64,000 bases of DNA, from NCBI GenBank assembly GCA_036274075.1, contig DASUGK010000013.1, positions 17,507-81,506 on the forward strand. Direction: 5' to 3'. The DNA comes from CADEED01 sp036274075. Its GTDB lineage: Bacteria; Pseudomonadota; Gammaproteobacteria; Steroidobacterales; Steroidobacteraceae. Position 1 is the stretch's first letter. Each line of letters begins with the position of its first letter. Positions 1 to 9,366 of the stretch are shown one piece after another. Below the pieces are notes generated by a model. The model had not been told where the DNA came from and did not search any database. It worked only from the letters and a program-made list of their open reading frames with translations. A program made the position numbers and the translations under genes.

Positions 1-121
1 CGCCGCGCATGCCGCCGCCGCGCTTCGCGGCCTTCACCATCACGACGGCCAACCAAGTGAGCATCGCCGCGGCGGCGAGCGCGCCGAGCACTTTCACCGC
101 GGTCGTGATGTCGTCGTTCAT
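1..121 (-). CDS. small membrane protein, truncated by window edge
   Basis: The ATG is at 121-119, 15 bases downstream of the thioredoxin stop on the same strand, so the two are probably cotranscribed. The visible 40 residues hold an acidic N-terminus, a hydrophobic stretch rich in Ala, Leu and Val (about residues 9-29) and a basic Lys/Arg/Gly-rich run. This fits an N-out, C-in single-span membrane protein. The 3' end lies outside the window and I do not recognise the family. Confidence 0.5.
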   Translation of the reverse strand, partial: MNDDITTAVKVLGALAAAAMLTWLAVVMVKAAKRGGGMRG

Positions 122-136
122 CAGTTCAGAATTTCA

Positions 137-955
137 TCAATTCAGCAGGGCGGCGAGACGGCGTCGCCACGCGGGAACCCGCGCGTCGTCGGGCGGCAGG
201 AGAGCAAACGCCTGCAGCAGGTCTTCCCGTCCGGCGCGAATGGCAAAGGCGCGATCGCCCTGCATGCGGCCCAGCAGGGTTTCGACGGCGGCATCGGGGC
301 TGCCGCCGAGGATCGATCGTGCCGCGCCGGCGCGCAGGCTGTCGGTGCGCGCCGCCTCGTCGGTCGCGAGCGCCGCGAAGTGGATCAGCGCACGCACGCT
401 GTTCGACGCCGGGTCGGCCTGAGCCTGCGGCGGCAGTTGGCCGAGCACCTTCGACGCGGATTCGACGTCACCGGACAGCGCCAGGTAACGCGCGAGGTCG
501 CGGCGGGCGTCCAGGTTGGAGGTGTCGGTCGCCGTGATGTCCTGGAGTTTTTCGATTGCGGCGGCGTAGTTTCCGGTGGCCGCGAGGTCGCGCGCCGCCT
601 GGTGTTCACCCTCGGACGCCCGCGGCAGGTGCGGCTCGAGGAAGCGGCGCACGTGGGCCAGGGGCAGGGCGCCGACGAACTCGTCGACCACGCGGCCGCC
701 ACGGAACAGTTTGACCGCCGGAATGCTGCGAATCTGAAATTGCTGCGCGAGGTCCTGGTTCTCGTCGGTGTTCACCTTGACGACCTTGACCTTCCCGGGG
801 TGTTCGTCGGCGAGCTGTTCCAGCACCGGGCCCAGCGCGCGGCACGGCCCGCACCAGGGTGCCCAGAAGTCGACGAGGACGGGTTGTGAGGCCGAAGCGT
901 CGATGACCTCGGCGGGGAAGCTGGCGGTGGTAACGGCTTTCACGGTTGAGTTCAT
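137..955 (-). CDS. cnoX: thioredoxin-fold co-chaperone with TPR tail (CnoX/YbbN-like)
   Basis: This 272-residue protein has an N-terminal thioredoxin domain (about residues 5-110) with the active site WCGPC (Cys35 and Cys38) and the cis-Pro region RSIPAVKLF. A helical TPR-like C-terminal region follows. The length and two-part layout match the CnoX/YbbN family, which guards clients against oxidation and hands them to DnaK or GroEL. E. coli CnoX lacks a complete CxxC. This protein keeps both cysteines, so it could be a true thiol oxidoreductase as well as a holdase; that is inference. It is divergent from putA with 49 bases between the start codons. Confidence 0.85.
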   Translation of the reverse strand: MNSTVKAVTTASFPAEVIDASASQPVLVDFWAPWCGPCRALGPVLEQLADEHPGKVKVVKVNTDENQDLAQQFQIRSIPAVKLFRGGRVVDEFVGALPLAHVRRFLEPHLPRASEGEHQAARDLAATGNYAAAIEKLQDITATDTSNLDARRDLARYLALSGDVESASKVLGQLPPQAQADPASNSVRALIHFAALATDEAARTDSLRAGAARSILGGSPDAAVETLLGRMQGDRAFAIRAGREDLLQAFALLPPDDARVPAWRRRLAALLN

Positions 956-1004
956 GCGTCAGGCTATTGGGACGGGAAGAAGCCAATTCAATAGAATTTC
1001 AACC

Positions 1005-4000
1005 ATGACACATTTTCCCCTGCTCGATCGTCCCGACGCCATCGCCCGGGCCATCAACTCCCGATATCTCGCCGAGGAACAGTCACTTGTGCGTGAGCTC
1101 GCCGACCACGCGCGCCTCGCCGAAACACAGACTCGCTCCGTGGCCACGCGTTCGCTCGCATTGGTGCAGGCCGTGCGCAATGCGCGCAGCGGCGGCGGCG
1201 CGCTCGATGCTTTCCTGCGCGAATACAGCCTGGCCTCCCGCGAAGGAGTGATCCTCATGTGCCTCGCCGAGGCACTGCTGCGTATCCCGGATGGCGAGAC
1301 GGCCGACCGGCTCATCGCCGACAAGATCCCGAGCGGCGCCTGGGACGAGCATCTCGGCGACAGCGATTCGCTGCTGGTCAATGCCTCGACGTGGGGGCTC
1401 ATGCTCACGGGCCGCGTAGTGGCCATGGACCGCAATGAGCTCGGCGAGGCGCGTTCCTGGTACGGCAAGCTCGCCGCGCGCCTCGGCGAACCCGTGGCGC
1501 GCGCGGCGCTCAAGCAGGCCATGCGCATCCTCGGCCACCAGTTCGTCATGGGCCGCGACATCGAATCGGCGCTGTCGCGTGCCGCCGGCAAGGAGGAGCG
1601 CGACTATCGTTACTCCTTCGACATGCTGGGCGAAGCCGCGCTGACCAGGGCCGACGCCGAACGCTACCGCGAGAAATATTCCGCCGCGATCGCCGCCGTG
1701 GGCCGCGCCGTCGAGACACGGGAATCGATCACCGCGCGGCACGGCATCTCGATCAAACTATCGGCGCTGCATCCGCGCTACGAGTTCGCGCAGGCCGGGC
1801 GGGTGATGGGCGAGCTGTATCCCGTCGTCGAGCGGCTGGTGGCCGAATCGCGCGCCGCGGGCATCGGAGTGACGCTGGATGCCGAGGAGGCGGACCGGCT
1901 CGAGCTGTCGCTGCTGCTGGTCGACAAGCTGCTGTCGAGCGATGTCACACGCGGCTACGCGGGCTTCGGCCTCGCGGTGCAGGCCTACCAGAAGCGGGCG
2001 TACTCCACCATCGAGTGGCTGATCGGCCGCCTCAAGGCCACCGACCGGCGCATCACGATGCGGCTGGTCAAGGGCGCCTACTGGGACAGCGAGATCAAGC
2101 GCGCCCAGGAGCGCGGGCTTGCGGGTTACCCGGTGTTCACGCGCAAGGCGAACACCGACGTGTCCTACCTGGCCTGCGCCAAACTACTGGAAAGCGCCGG
2201 CGAACGCATCTACCCGCAGTTCGCCACGCACAATGCGCACACCATCGCGCACGTCGCCGAAGTGTTCGGTGGCGACGCCAACCGTTTCGAGTTCCAGCGC
2301 CTGCACGGCATGGGCGCCGAACTCTACGACAGCGTGGTGCGCGGGCCGTGGGGACGGTTCCCCTGCCGCGTCTATGCACCCGTGGGCGCGCACGAGGACC
2401 TGCTGCCCTACCTGGTGCGCCGCCTGCTCGAGAACGGCGCCAACACTTCGTTCGTCAACCGCATCGTGGATGCCAGCCTGCCGGCCGAGGAAGTGGTGGC
2501 GGATCCCATCGCGGAAGTCGACGCGCTCGAACGCGTGGCGCACCCGCGTATCCCGCTGCCGGTGAACCTGTTCGCTCCAGAACGCCTGAATTCCGCCGGG
2601 TTCAATTTCGCGGACGGCCAGGCGGTGGACGCATTGCTGCGCGATTGCGAACGATCTTCGCAACAGCCCTGGAGCGCGGCGCCGGTGATCTCCGGCAAGA
2701 CGCGCAGCGGCGCCACGGTGCCGGTGCGCAATCCCGCCAACACCGAGGAACAGATCGGCGTGGTGGTGAACGCGGACGCAGCGACGGTGGAGGCCGCCAT
2801 TTCAGAGGCCGTCGCCGCGCAGGAAGACTGGGATGCCGCCGGCGGCGAACAACGCGCCGCGGTGCTGGAACGCGCGGCGCAACTGTTCGAAGGGCACACC
2901 GCGGCCTTCACGGCGCGTTGCGTGCGCGAGGCGGGCAAGACCCTGCCCGATGCGATCGGTGAAGTGCGCGAGGCGGTCGATTTTCTCCGCTACTACGCCG
3001 CGCGCGCGCGACGCGATTTCTCGCACGAATCGGCCCTTCCCGGTCCGACTGGCGAACGCAACCTGCTGCGCCTGCGCGGCAAGGGTGTGTTTGCCTGCAT
3101 CAGTCCGTGGAATTTCCCGCTGGCGATTTTCACCGGGCAGGTGGCCGCGGCGCTCGCCGCCGGCAACACCGTGGTCGCCAAGCCCGCCGAGCAGACGCCG
3201 CTCACGGCAGCCTACGCCACGGGGCTGTTGCTGCAGGCCGGAGTGCCGCCGGCGGCGTTGCAATTCGTGCCGGGCGAGGGCGGTGAAGTCGGCGCGGCAT
3301 TGACGCGCGATCCGCGGCTCGCGGGCGTGGTGTTCACGGGCTCGACGGACACCGCGCGCATCATCGAACGCTCCATGGCCGCGCGTCCCGGCGCCATCGG
3401 CACGCTGATCGCCGAGACCGGCGGGCTCAACGTCATGCTGGCCGACAGCTCGGCGCTGGCCGAGCAGCTGGTGCTCGACGTGGTGCAGTCCGGCTTCAAC
3501 AGCGCAGGGCAGCGCTGCTCGGCGCTGCGCATCCTGCTGGTGCAGGAGGAGATCGCGGATCGCGTGCAGGAGCTGCTGGCCGGTTGCATGGACGAAATAG
3601 CCGTCGGCGATCCGGCGCGACTTTCCACCGACGTGGGCCCGGTGATCGACGACGAGGCGCTGCAGATGCTGGAGAACTATCGTGCCGCCGTGGTGAAGAA
3701 GGCGCGCTGGAGCCACCGCGCGCCGGCGCCGACGGGTACCCATGGCCGGTTCTTCGCGCCGCTGGCCGTCGAGGTCGATTCCCTGGGTGCGCTCGAGCGC
3801 GAGGTGTTCGGTCCCATCGTGCACCTGGTGCGCTACCGCGCGCGCGATCTCGACTCGGTGGTCGCTGCCATCAACCAGCTCGGGTACGGCCTGACGCTCG
3901 GCATCCACACGCGAATCGACGGATTGGCGCAACGCGTGGCGCGTTCGCTGCGCGTGGGCAACGTGTACATCAACCGCAACATGATCGGCGCGGTGGTGGG

Positions 4001-4154
4001 CGTGCAACCCTTCGGTGGCATGGGCCTGTCGGGTACGGGGCCCAAGGCCGGCGGCCCTCACTACCTGCATCGCATGGCCACGGAGCAGACCATCACCACG
4101 AATACCGCGGCCATCGGCGGCAATGCGGGGCTGCTGTCGCTGGCGGCGCGCTGA
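1005..4154 (+). CDS. putA: bifunctional proline dehydrogenase / L-glutamate gamma-semialdehyde dehydrogenase PutA
   Basis: PutA oxidises proline to glutamate in two steps and channels the intermediate between its domains. The protein is 1049 residues. The N-terminal half holds the FAD-dependent PRODH barrel, with motifs RLVKGAYWDSEIKRA and ATHNAHTIA and a late RRLLENGANTSFV segment. The C-terminal half is an aldehyde dehydrogenase with the NAD-binding ISPWNFPLA, the VFTGST motif, Glu in IAETGG and catalytic Cys838 in GQRCSAL. There is no N-terminal ribbon-helix-helix domain, so this is the short, non-DNA-binding type. An in-frame extension upstream runs into the divergent thioredoxin gene; the ATG at 1005 gives the usual N-terminus. 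Confidence 0.95.
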   Translation: MTHFPLLDRPDAIARAINSRYLAEEQSLVRELADHARLAETQTRSVATRSLALVQAVRNARSGGGALDAFLREYSLASREGVILMCLAEALLRIPDGETADRLIADKIPSGAWDEHLGDSDSLLVNASTWGLMLTGRVVAMDRNELGEARSWYGKLAARLGEPVARAALKQAMRILGHQFVMGRDIESALSRAAGKEERDYRYSFDMLGEAALTRADAERYREKYSAAIAAVGRAVETRESITARHGISIKLSALHPRYEFAQAGRVMGELYPVVERLVAESRAAGIGVTLDAEEADRLELSLLLVDKLLSSDVTRGYAGFGLAVQAYQKRAYSTIEWLIGRLKATDRRITMRLVKGAYWDSEIKRAQERGLAGYPVFTRKANTDVSYLACAKLLESAGERIYPQFATHNAHTIAHVAEVFGGDANRFEFQRLHGMGAELYDSVVRGPWGRFPCRVYAPVGAHEDLLPYLVRRLLENGANTSFVNRIVDASLPAEEVVADPIAEVDALERVAHPRIPLPVNLFAPERLNSAGFNFADGQAVDALLRDCERSSQQPWSAAPVISGKTRSGATVPVRNPANTEEQIGVVVNADAATVEAAISEAVAAQEDWDAAGGEQRAAVLERAAQLFEGHTAAFTARCVREAGKTLPDAIGEVREAVDFLRYYAARARRDFSHESALPGPTGERNLLRLRGKGVFACISPWNFPLAIFTGQVAAALAAGNTVVAKPAEQTPLTAAYATGLLLQAGVPPAALQFVPGEGGEVGAALTRDPRLAGVVFTGSTDTARIIERSMAARPGAIGTLIAETGGLNVMLADSSALAEQLVLDVVQSGFNSAGQRCSALRILLVQEEIADRVQELLAGCMDEIAVGDPARLSTDVGPVIDDEALQMLENYRAAVVKKARWSHRAPAPTGTHGRFFAPLAVEVDSLGALEREVFGPIVHLVRYRARDLDSVVAAINQLGYGLTLGIHTRIDGLAQRVARSLRVGNVYINRNMIGAVVGVQPFGGMGLSGTGPKAGGPHYLHRMATEQTITTNTAAIGGNAGLLSLAAR

Positions 4155-4309
4155 CCGGCACGAACGCGTAACGCGCGAACGGCACTGCTGCCGTGCCGAA
4201 ACTGAGCACTGCGTCGCGGGTCGCGGCGCCGCTGCGTTGGGTGCGCCCCTAACGTATTCCCCGGCGCCGCCGATACCGGGATGACGCGATTCGGCGAAGA
4301 CGGGAACCC

Positions 4310-6154
4310 ATGTCCGCTCGACACACGCGCCGGTGGTTCACCGCGATTCCGATCACCGGCCGTTTCTACATAATGTTCGCGATCCTGCTGCTGTCCCTGG
4401 CAGGCATCGTGTTCGGCGCGCTGCGCGCCATCCACGCACAGTCGGACGCCAGTGCCGACCTGGCGCGCGTGGCCGTCGTGCATCGCGCGCTCGACCGTGC
4501 GCTCGACCTGCAGGCGAGCATCACCTCGCAAATGCAGGCGCCGGGCACGGGGTCCGCGGCGGGTTCGCAGAACCTGGCGAAAGGACTGCGCGCACAACTC
4601 GAATCGCTCTGGACCCTGCCCGCGACGATGGAAGTGGCCGCCATTACCGACAGCCTGCGGCAGCCGGCTGCGCAGTACCTGCAGGGCATCGACAACTACC
4701 TGCGTGACTCCGCGGGTGGCAACAACGCCTCGGCGTGGGTGTTCGCCGATCTCGAACCGCGCCGCGCCGCGCTGGAGAACGGTTTGCGCGACGCCGAGAC
4801 GCGCCTGCAGGCCGTACTGCAACGCGTCGAATCGCGGGTGGTGGCCGAAGCCGACGGAGCCAGGTTCGCGAACACCTGGCTGATCGGCGGTGGCCTGCTG
4901 GTGGCCGTGATCGCGGCGCTGATGCTGTGGGCCATCGCGCGCTCCATCCAGCAATCCATCCACGACGTGGGCGAGGTCGCGCAGGCGCTGGCGGCGGGCG
5001 ACATGGACAATCGTTGCGAGCCGCATGGCACGGACGAGGTGAGTGCGCTGGCGCGCATGATCAACCTGCTGGCCGACACCATGCAGGGCATGCTCACGCG
5101 GCTGCGTTCCGAGGCGAACCGCAGCAGCTTCAGCAACCAGCTGGTCGAAGCGCTGGAAATGGCCGATTCCGAGGCCGAGGCCGACCGCGTGATCGCCCGG
5201 GCCATGGGCAACATCTCGGACGTGCATCCCATGGAACTGCTGCTGGCGGACTCCTCGCGGGCGCACCTGGAACGCGCCTGCGTGCATCCCAAGACGGGCT
5301 CGCCCAATTGCTCGGTGGATTCGCCTTACAGCTGCATCGCCGTGCGGCGCGGCTACCCGCAGATCTTCCCCGACGCCGAGGCGCTCAACGCCTGTCCCAA
5401 GTTGTTGGGCCGCATGGGCGGTGCGATGTCGGCGGCCTGCGTGCCGGTCAACTTCATGGGCCGCGCGCTCGGCGTGTTGCACGTGGCCGGCGCCAAGGGC
5501 AAACCACCGAACCCGGAGCAGATCGCGCAGCTCACGGCGCTGGGAGTGCACGCCGGCAACCGCATCGGCACGTTGCGCGCCTTCGAACGTTCGCAGTTGC
5601 AGGCCAGCACCGACAGCCTCACCGGTCTCACGAATCGCCGCGTGGGCGAGGAAGTGCTCGCGAACCTCATGTCGGTGGACACGGTGTTCTCGGTGGTCAT
5701 GGCCGACCTCGACTTTTTCAAGCGGCTCAACGACACCATGGGGCACGACGCGGGTGACCGTGCGCTCAAGTTATTCGCCGACACGGCCCGCGGCGTGGTG
5801 CGCGATCGCGATCACGTGATCCGCTGGGGCGGCGAGGAGTTCGCGCTGCTGCTGCCGGCGATCACGGCGGAGCGGGCGGCGGAAGTGGTCGACCGCCTGC
5901 GGGCGGCGCTGGCGCAGGCGCATCTCACGTCGAACACGCCCATCTTCACCGCGAGCTTCGGCATCGCGGACTCGAGCATGGCGCGCGATCGCGAAACCAT
6001 CATCCGGCTCGCCGACGAAGCGTTGTATCGTTCGAAGCAGGCGGGACGCGACCGCTGCAGCATCGCCGATCCCCAGCAGGTCGCGAACCTCGGCCCGCGC
6101 CGCGAGCGCGACCAGGGCGCCGTGGTCGACATCACCCAGGTCGCACGCGGTTAG
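4310..6154 (+). CDS. membrane-bound diguanylate cyclase (HAMP-GAF-like-GGDEF)
   Basis: This 614-residue protein makes cyclic di-GMP from two GTP. TM1 is about residues 19-40, a periplasmic helical sensor region follows, TM2 is about 191-212, then a HAMP linker with DEVSALARMINLL. A GAF-like region with several cysteines spans about 270-425, and the GGDEF domain about 440-595. The signature is GGEEF at 507-511. The inhibitory I-site is R498-D-R-D501, exactly five residues upstream, so product feedback inhibition is expected. No EAL domain is present. The signal is unknown. The gene stands alone between PutA and the convergent suf operon. Confidence 0.92.
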   Translation: MSARHTRRWFTAIPITGRFYIMFAILLLSLAGIVFGALRAIHAQSDASADLARVAVVHRALDRALDLQASITSQMQAPGTGSAAGSQNLAKGLRAQLESLWTLPATMEVAAITDSLRQPAAQYLQGIDNYLRDSAGGNNASAWVFADLEPRRAALENGLRDAETRLQAVLQRVESRVVAEADGARFANTWLIGGGLLVAVIAALMLWAIARSIQQSIHDVGEVAQALAAGDMDNRCEPHGTDEVSALARMINLLADTMQGMLTRLRSEANRSSFSNQLVEALEMADSEAEADRVIARAMGNISDVHPMELLLADSSRAHLERACVHPKTGSPNCSVDSPYSCIAVRRGYPQIFPDAEALNACPKLLGRMGGAMSAACVPVNFMGRALGVLHVAGAKGKPPNPEQIAQLTALGVHAGNRIGTLRAFERSQLQASTDSLTGLTNRRVGEEVLANLMSVDTVFSVVMADLDFFKRLNDTMGHDAGDRALKLFADTARGVVRDRDHVIRWGGEEFALLLPAITAERAAEVVDRLRAALAQAHLTSNTPIFTASFGIADSSMARDRETIIRLADEALYRSKQAGRDRCSIADPQQVANLGPRRERDQGAVVDITQVARG

Positions 6155-6174
6155 ACGGGTAAGACGGTGCGATG

Positions 6175-6270
6175 AGACGGTGCCGGGCCGGCATTTCGGC
6201 ATTACTGCTGGCTCGACTCGATCTGCGGTGCTGGTGGAAGTAATGCCGAAATGCCGGCCCGGCACCGTCT
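6175..6270. repeat. perfect 32-bp inverted repeat between convergent genes
   Basis: Arms at 6175-6206 and 6239-6270 are perfect inverse complements, separated by 32 bases. The element fills the space between the convergent cyclase and sixA genes, and its right arm reaches the last base of the sixA stop codon. Transcribed from either side it would form a very stable hairpin. No T-run follows either arm, so it is not a textbook intrinsic terminator. It may block readthrough or protect mRNA 3' ends. Confidence 0.85.
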
Positions 6271-6788
6271 TATCCGAAGTCGAAGAACTTGCGGGGGGCG
6301 TCGCGCTCGGCGTCGCGCACGCAGCGGCGGTCGACCAGGCTCCACGCGCTGCAGCTCACCATCATGGTGAGGGCGCCGCAGGTGGGCAGGTCGGAGCTCA
6401 CAATCTCGGGCGCGAGGGCGATCGCCGCCGCGGAAATGCCCGGGTTGTGGCCGATCACCATGAGGTGGCCGACACGCGGCCCCACGGCGCGAATGGTGCT
6501 GAGGATGTGCTCGCCGTCGGCGAGGTACAGCGAATCGTCGGCCTGCAGCAGGCGGGTGGCGACACCCAGCACCTTGGCGAAGTCATCGGCGGTCTCGCGC
6601 GTGCGCGTGGCGGAGCTGACCAGGATCAGGTCGGGAACCAGGCCGCGTTCGTTGAGCCGCTTCGCCATCTCCTGCGCTTCGTTGTGACCCTTGCGGCTCA
6701 ACGGGCGTTCGAAGTCGCGCACGCCCGCATCCTGGTCGGCGGAGGCGTGGCGAACCAGCGTGAGGCGCTTGAGCTTGTCAGCCTTCAC
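6270..6788 (-). CDS. sixA: SixA-type phosphohistidine phosphatase
   Basis: This 172-residue protein belongs to the histidine phosphatase superfamily. The catalytic RHA motif is near the N-terminus (LTLVRHASA), with ATRTRETA in the middle and the second catalytic His in VIGHNPG. SixA removes phosphate from histidine in HPt-domain and nitrogen-PTS proteins. The start is GTG at 6788-6786, overlapping the TGA of the upstream Rieske gene (GTGA), so translation is probably coupled. It is the last gene of the suf operon, an unusual place for it; the functional link is not evident. Confidence 0.85.
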   Translation of the reverse strand: MKADKLKRLTLVRHASADQDAGVRDFERPLSRKGHNEAQEMAKRLNERGLVPDLILVSSATRTRETADDFAKVLGVATRLLQADDSLYLADGEHILSTIRAVGPRVGHLMVIGHNPGISAAAIALAPEIVSSDLPTCGALTMMVSCSAWSLVDRRCVRDAERDAPRKFFDFG

Positions 6789-7093
6789 GTGCGCACCTGG
6801 ATGCGTCCGTCCACCTCGCGAACCTCGAAGATGCGCAGCGGCTCGTACGCGGGTGGGCTGAGCGCCTCGCCCGTGCGCAGCGAAAAGCGCGCGCCATGCC
6901 GCGGGCAGACGATCTCGCAGTCTTCGATGGGAGCGTCTTCGAACGGAGAATCATCGTGCGTGCAGCGGTCCTCGAAGGCGTAAAGCGTGCCACCAACACG
7001 CGTGGCGCGCACGCGATACCCGTCCACGTCCGCGTCCAGACGTTGTGAGGCGGCCAGGTCGGCAGCGCTGCCGATGTCGGTCCACTCGGACAT
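6785..7093 (-). CDS. small Rieske [2Fe-2S] ferredoxin
   Basis: This is a 102-residue single-domain Rieske protein. The cluster ligands are visible as CTH and, 17 residues later, CPRHG. It resembles ferredoxin subunits of non-haem oxygenases and NirD-like proteins. It sits inside the suf operon, 20 bases after sufT, where small Rieske proteins are often found. It may act as an electron donor or a simple client during Fe-S assembly. The start chosen is the ATG at 7093; a longer reading frame upstream would overlap sufT. Confidence 0.85.
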   Translation of the reverse strand: MSEWTDIGSAADLAASQRLDADVDGYRVRATRVGGTLYAFEDRCTHDDSPFEDAPIEDCEIVCPRHGARFSLRTGEALSPPAYEPLRIFEVREVDGRIQVRT

Positions 7094-7113
7094 GGGTACA
7101 GGGATCTGGCGAA

Positions 7114-7665
7114 TCAGAACATGCCGGTCTGCAGGCGGGCGGCCTCGGTCATCATCGATTGGTTCCACGGCGGATCGAACACCAGTTCGACGTTTGCGCA
7201 TGCCACGGTGGGGATGATCTCCAGCTTCTGCCTGATGTCCTGTACCAGTACGTCGCCCATGCCACAGCCCGGCGCGGTCAGCGTGAGGCGGACATTGATG
7301 ACTCGCTGGCCGTCAGCTTGCGCGCTGACGGTACATTCGTAGATGAGACCTAGGTCCACGATATTGATCGGAATTTCCGGGTCGTAGCAGGTGCGCAGCT
7401 GCTCCCAGGCGGCGGCCAGCACGTCGTCCTCGGTGGCATTGGGCGGCAGCTCCGGACCCTTGACCACTTCCTTGCCGATGGCGTCGGCGTCGCTCCCGGC
7501 CAGGCGGAACAGGTTGCCTTCCATGTACAGCGTGAAGCTGCCGCCCAGCGCCTGGGTGATGAACCCGGACTGGCCGGCCTTGAGCTCGATCTCCAGGCCG
7601 GCCGGCACCATCACCGCTTTCACGTCGCGGCTGAGGACGAAAGGTTCGTTGTCGTGCGTACGCAT
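7114..7665 (-). CDS. sufT: Fe-S assembly protein SufT (DUF59/MIP18 family)
   Basis: This 183-residue protein has an N-terminal region of about 75 residues and a C-terminal DUF59 domain with DPEIPINIVDLGLIY and TAPGCGMG, which carries the conserved Cys. SufT proteins help mature Fe-S enzymes, especially under high iron-sulfur demand. The ATG at 7665 shares one base with the sufU stop (TAATG). The operon position between sufU and a Rieske gene supports the assignment. Confidence 0.88.
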   Translation of the reverse strand: MRTHDNEPFVLSRDVKAVMVPAGLEIELKAGQSGFITQALGGSFTLYMEGNLFRLAGSDADAIGKEVVKGPELPPNATEDDVLAAAWEQLRTCYDPEIPINIVDLGLIYECTVSAQADGQRVINVRLTLTAPGCGMGDVLVQDIRQKLEIIPTVACANVELVFDPPWNQSMMTEAARLQTGMF

Positions 7666-8108
7666 TATTCGGTCTTCACCGTCTGGTCGCTGCGCTCGAG
7701 GGCGGCATTGAGCGTGTGCCAGGCCAGGCTGGCGCACTTGACGCGCACCGGGAATTCCCGCACGCCGGACAGGGCGGCGAGTTTGCCCAGGTCCTCGGGC
7801 ACCGGTGCATCGTGCCGCGTGAGCACGTCGTGGATTTCGCCGAACAGGTGCGCGATCTCGTCGCGGCTTCTGCCCTTGACGGCCTCGCACATCAGCGACG
7901 CCGAGGCCACCGAGATGGCGCAGCCCTTGCCTTCGAAGCGCAGGTCGCTGAGGCGGTCGCCGTCGAGCCGCAACGTCACGTGCAGGCGATCGCCGCAGAG
8001 CGGGTTGTGGCCATCGGCGGAGCTGTCCGCCGGATCGAGCCGGCCAAACATGCGCGGGCTCTTGTTGTGATCGAGGATGACCTCGCGATACAGGTCCTTG
8101 AGATCCAT
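7665..8108 (-). CDS. sufU: SufU-type sulfur transfer/scaffold protein
   Basis: This 147-residue IscU/NifU-N fold protein has three cysteines, in NPLCGDRL, GKGCAIS and VKCASLAW, plus the conserved Asp after the first. The insertion between the second and third cysteines is typical of SufU rather than IscU. SufU accepts persulfide sulfur from SufS and passes it to the SufBCD scaffold. The start at 8108 lies 13 bases after sufS. The pair SufS-SufU replaces the SufSE pair of enteric bacteria. Confidence 0.92.
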   Translation of the reverse strand: MDLKDLYREVILDHNKSPRMFGRLDPADSSADGHNPLCGDRLHVTLRLDGDRLSDLRFEGKGCAISVASASLMCEAVKGRSRDEIAHLFGEIHDVLTRHDAPVPEDLGKLAALSGVREFPVRVKCASLAWHTLNAALERSDQTVKTE

Positions 8109-8121
8109 CAGCCCACTTCCA

Positions 8122-9366
8122 TCAGAAAAAGACCTCTCGTGCCTTGCCGAGCGCCGCCACCAGCGCGTCGATGTCCGGATCCCGCGAGTAACAGGCGAAC
8201 GAAGCGCGCGCGGTCGCGGGCACGCCGAAGAATTCCATGACGGGCATGGCGCAGTGGTGGCCGGTGCGCACCGCGACTCCTTCCGCATCGAGGATGGTGC
8301 CGAGATCGTGCGGATGGATGCCGTCGAGCGTGAACGAAATCACCGAGGCCTTGTGCGGCGCGGTGCCGATGATGGTGAGGCCGGGCACGCGCGCGAGCTT
8401 GTCCGTGGCGATCGACAGCAGGCGCTGCTCGTGCGCATGGATGTTGTCGATGCCCAGCGAGTCGATGTAGTCGACGGCCGCGGCCAGGCCGACGGCGCCG
8501 GAGATGTTGGGCGTTCCCGCCTCGAACTTGAATGGCAGTTCGTTGTACGTGGTCTTCTCGAAGGAAACCGTGAGGATCATGTCCCCGCCGCCCTGCCACG
8601 GCGGCATGGCCTCGAGCAGCGACTCGCGGCCGACCAGCACGCCGATGCCGGTGGGCCCGTACATCTTGTGCGCCGAGAATGCGTAGAAGTCGCAGCCCAG
8701 CGCCTGGAGATCCACGCGCTGGTGCGGTACGGCCTGAGCGCCGTCGACCAGTACCACGGCGCCGCGCGCGTGCGCGAGCTTGGTGATCTCGCGCACCGGC
8801 AATACCGTGCCGAGTGCATTGGAGACCTGCGCGCAGGCCACGATGCGGGTCCGGTCACTCATCTGCGCGGCGACGGCGTCGAGCTCGACCACGCCGCGGC
8901 GATCCATGGGAGCCACGCGGATCACGGCGCCGGTCTGTTCGGCCACCAGCTGCCACGGGACGATGTTGGCATGATGCTCGAGCGCGGTGAGCAGGATCTC
9001 GTCGCCGGGCTCGAGCCGATTGCGCGCATACGATTGTGCCACCAGGTTGATGGCCTCGGTGGTGCCGCGCGTGAAAATCACCTCGCGCGTTGAGGCCGCG
9101 TTCACGAACGCGCGCACGCGTTCGCGCGCGTGCTCGAACATCGCGGTGGCTTCCTGGCTCAGCTGGTGCACGCCGCGATGCACGTTGGCGTGGTGCAGCT
9201 TCTCGTAGGCATCGACGGCCTCGATCACGGAGCGCGGGCGCTGCGACGATGCCGCGCTGTCGAGGAACACCAGCGGTTTGCCGTGCACCTGGCGCGCCAG
9301 GATGGGGAAGTCGCGCCAAACTCGCTCCACGTCGTAGGTACCGACCGTTTTCGGATTTGCGCTCAT
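8122..9366 (-). CDS. sufS: cysteine desulfurase SufS
   Basis: This 414-residue PLP enzyme takes sulfur from cysteine as a persulfide. The PLP lysine lies in FSAHKMYGPTG, and the catalytic Cys lies in RTGHHCAMP near the C-terminus, the group II (SufS/CsdA) form. The ATG at 9366 overlaps the sufD stop (ATGA). Its N-terminus (TYDVERVWRDFPIL) matches the family start. Confidence 0.95.
   Translation of the reverse strand: MSANPKTVGTYDVERVWRDFPILARQVHGKPLVFLDSAASSQRPRSVIEAVDAYEKLHHANVHRGVHQLSQEATAMFEHARERVRAFVNAASTREVIFTRGTTEAINLVAQSYARNRLEPGDEILLTALEHHANIVPWQLVAEQTGAVIRVAPMDRRGVVELDAVAAQMSDRTRIVACAQVSNALGTVLPVREITKLAHARGAVVLVDGAQAVPHQRVDLQALGCDFYAFSAHKMYGPTGIGVLVGRESLLEAMPPWQGGGDMILTVSFEKTTYNELPFKFEAGTPNISGAVGLAAAVDYIDSLGIDNIHAHEQRLLSIATDKLARVPGLTIIGTAPHKASVISFTLDGIHPHDLGTILDAEGVAVRTGHHCAMPVMEFFGVPATARASFACYSRDPDIDALVAALGKAREVFF

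Noticed and set aside
768..1004. Longer PutA start upstream of 1005
   Set aside because: It would run through the coding start and promoter of the divergent thioredoxin gene and adds no DNA-binding domain.
4061..5746. 561-codon open frame on the minus strand over putA and the cyclase
   Set aside because: Antisense of two well-supported genes, with no motif or plausible start context.
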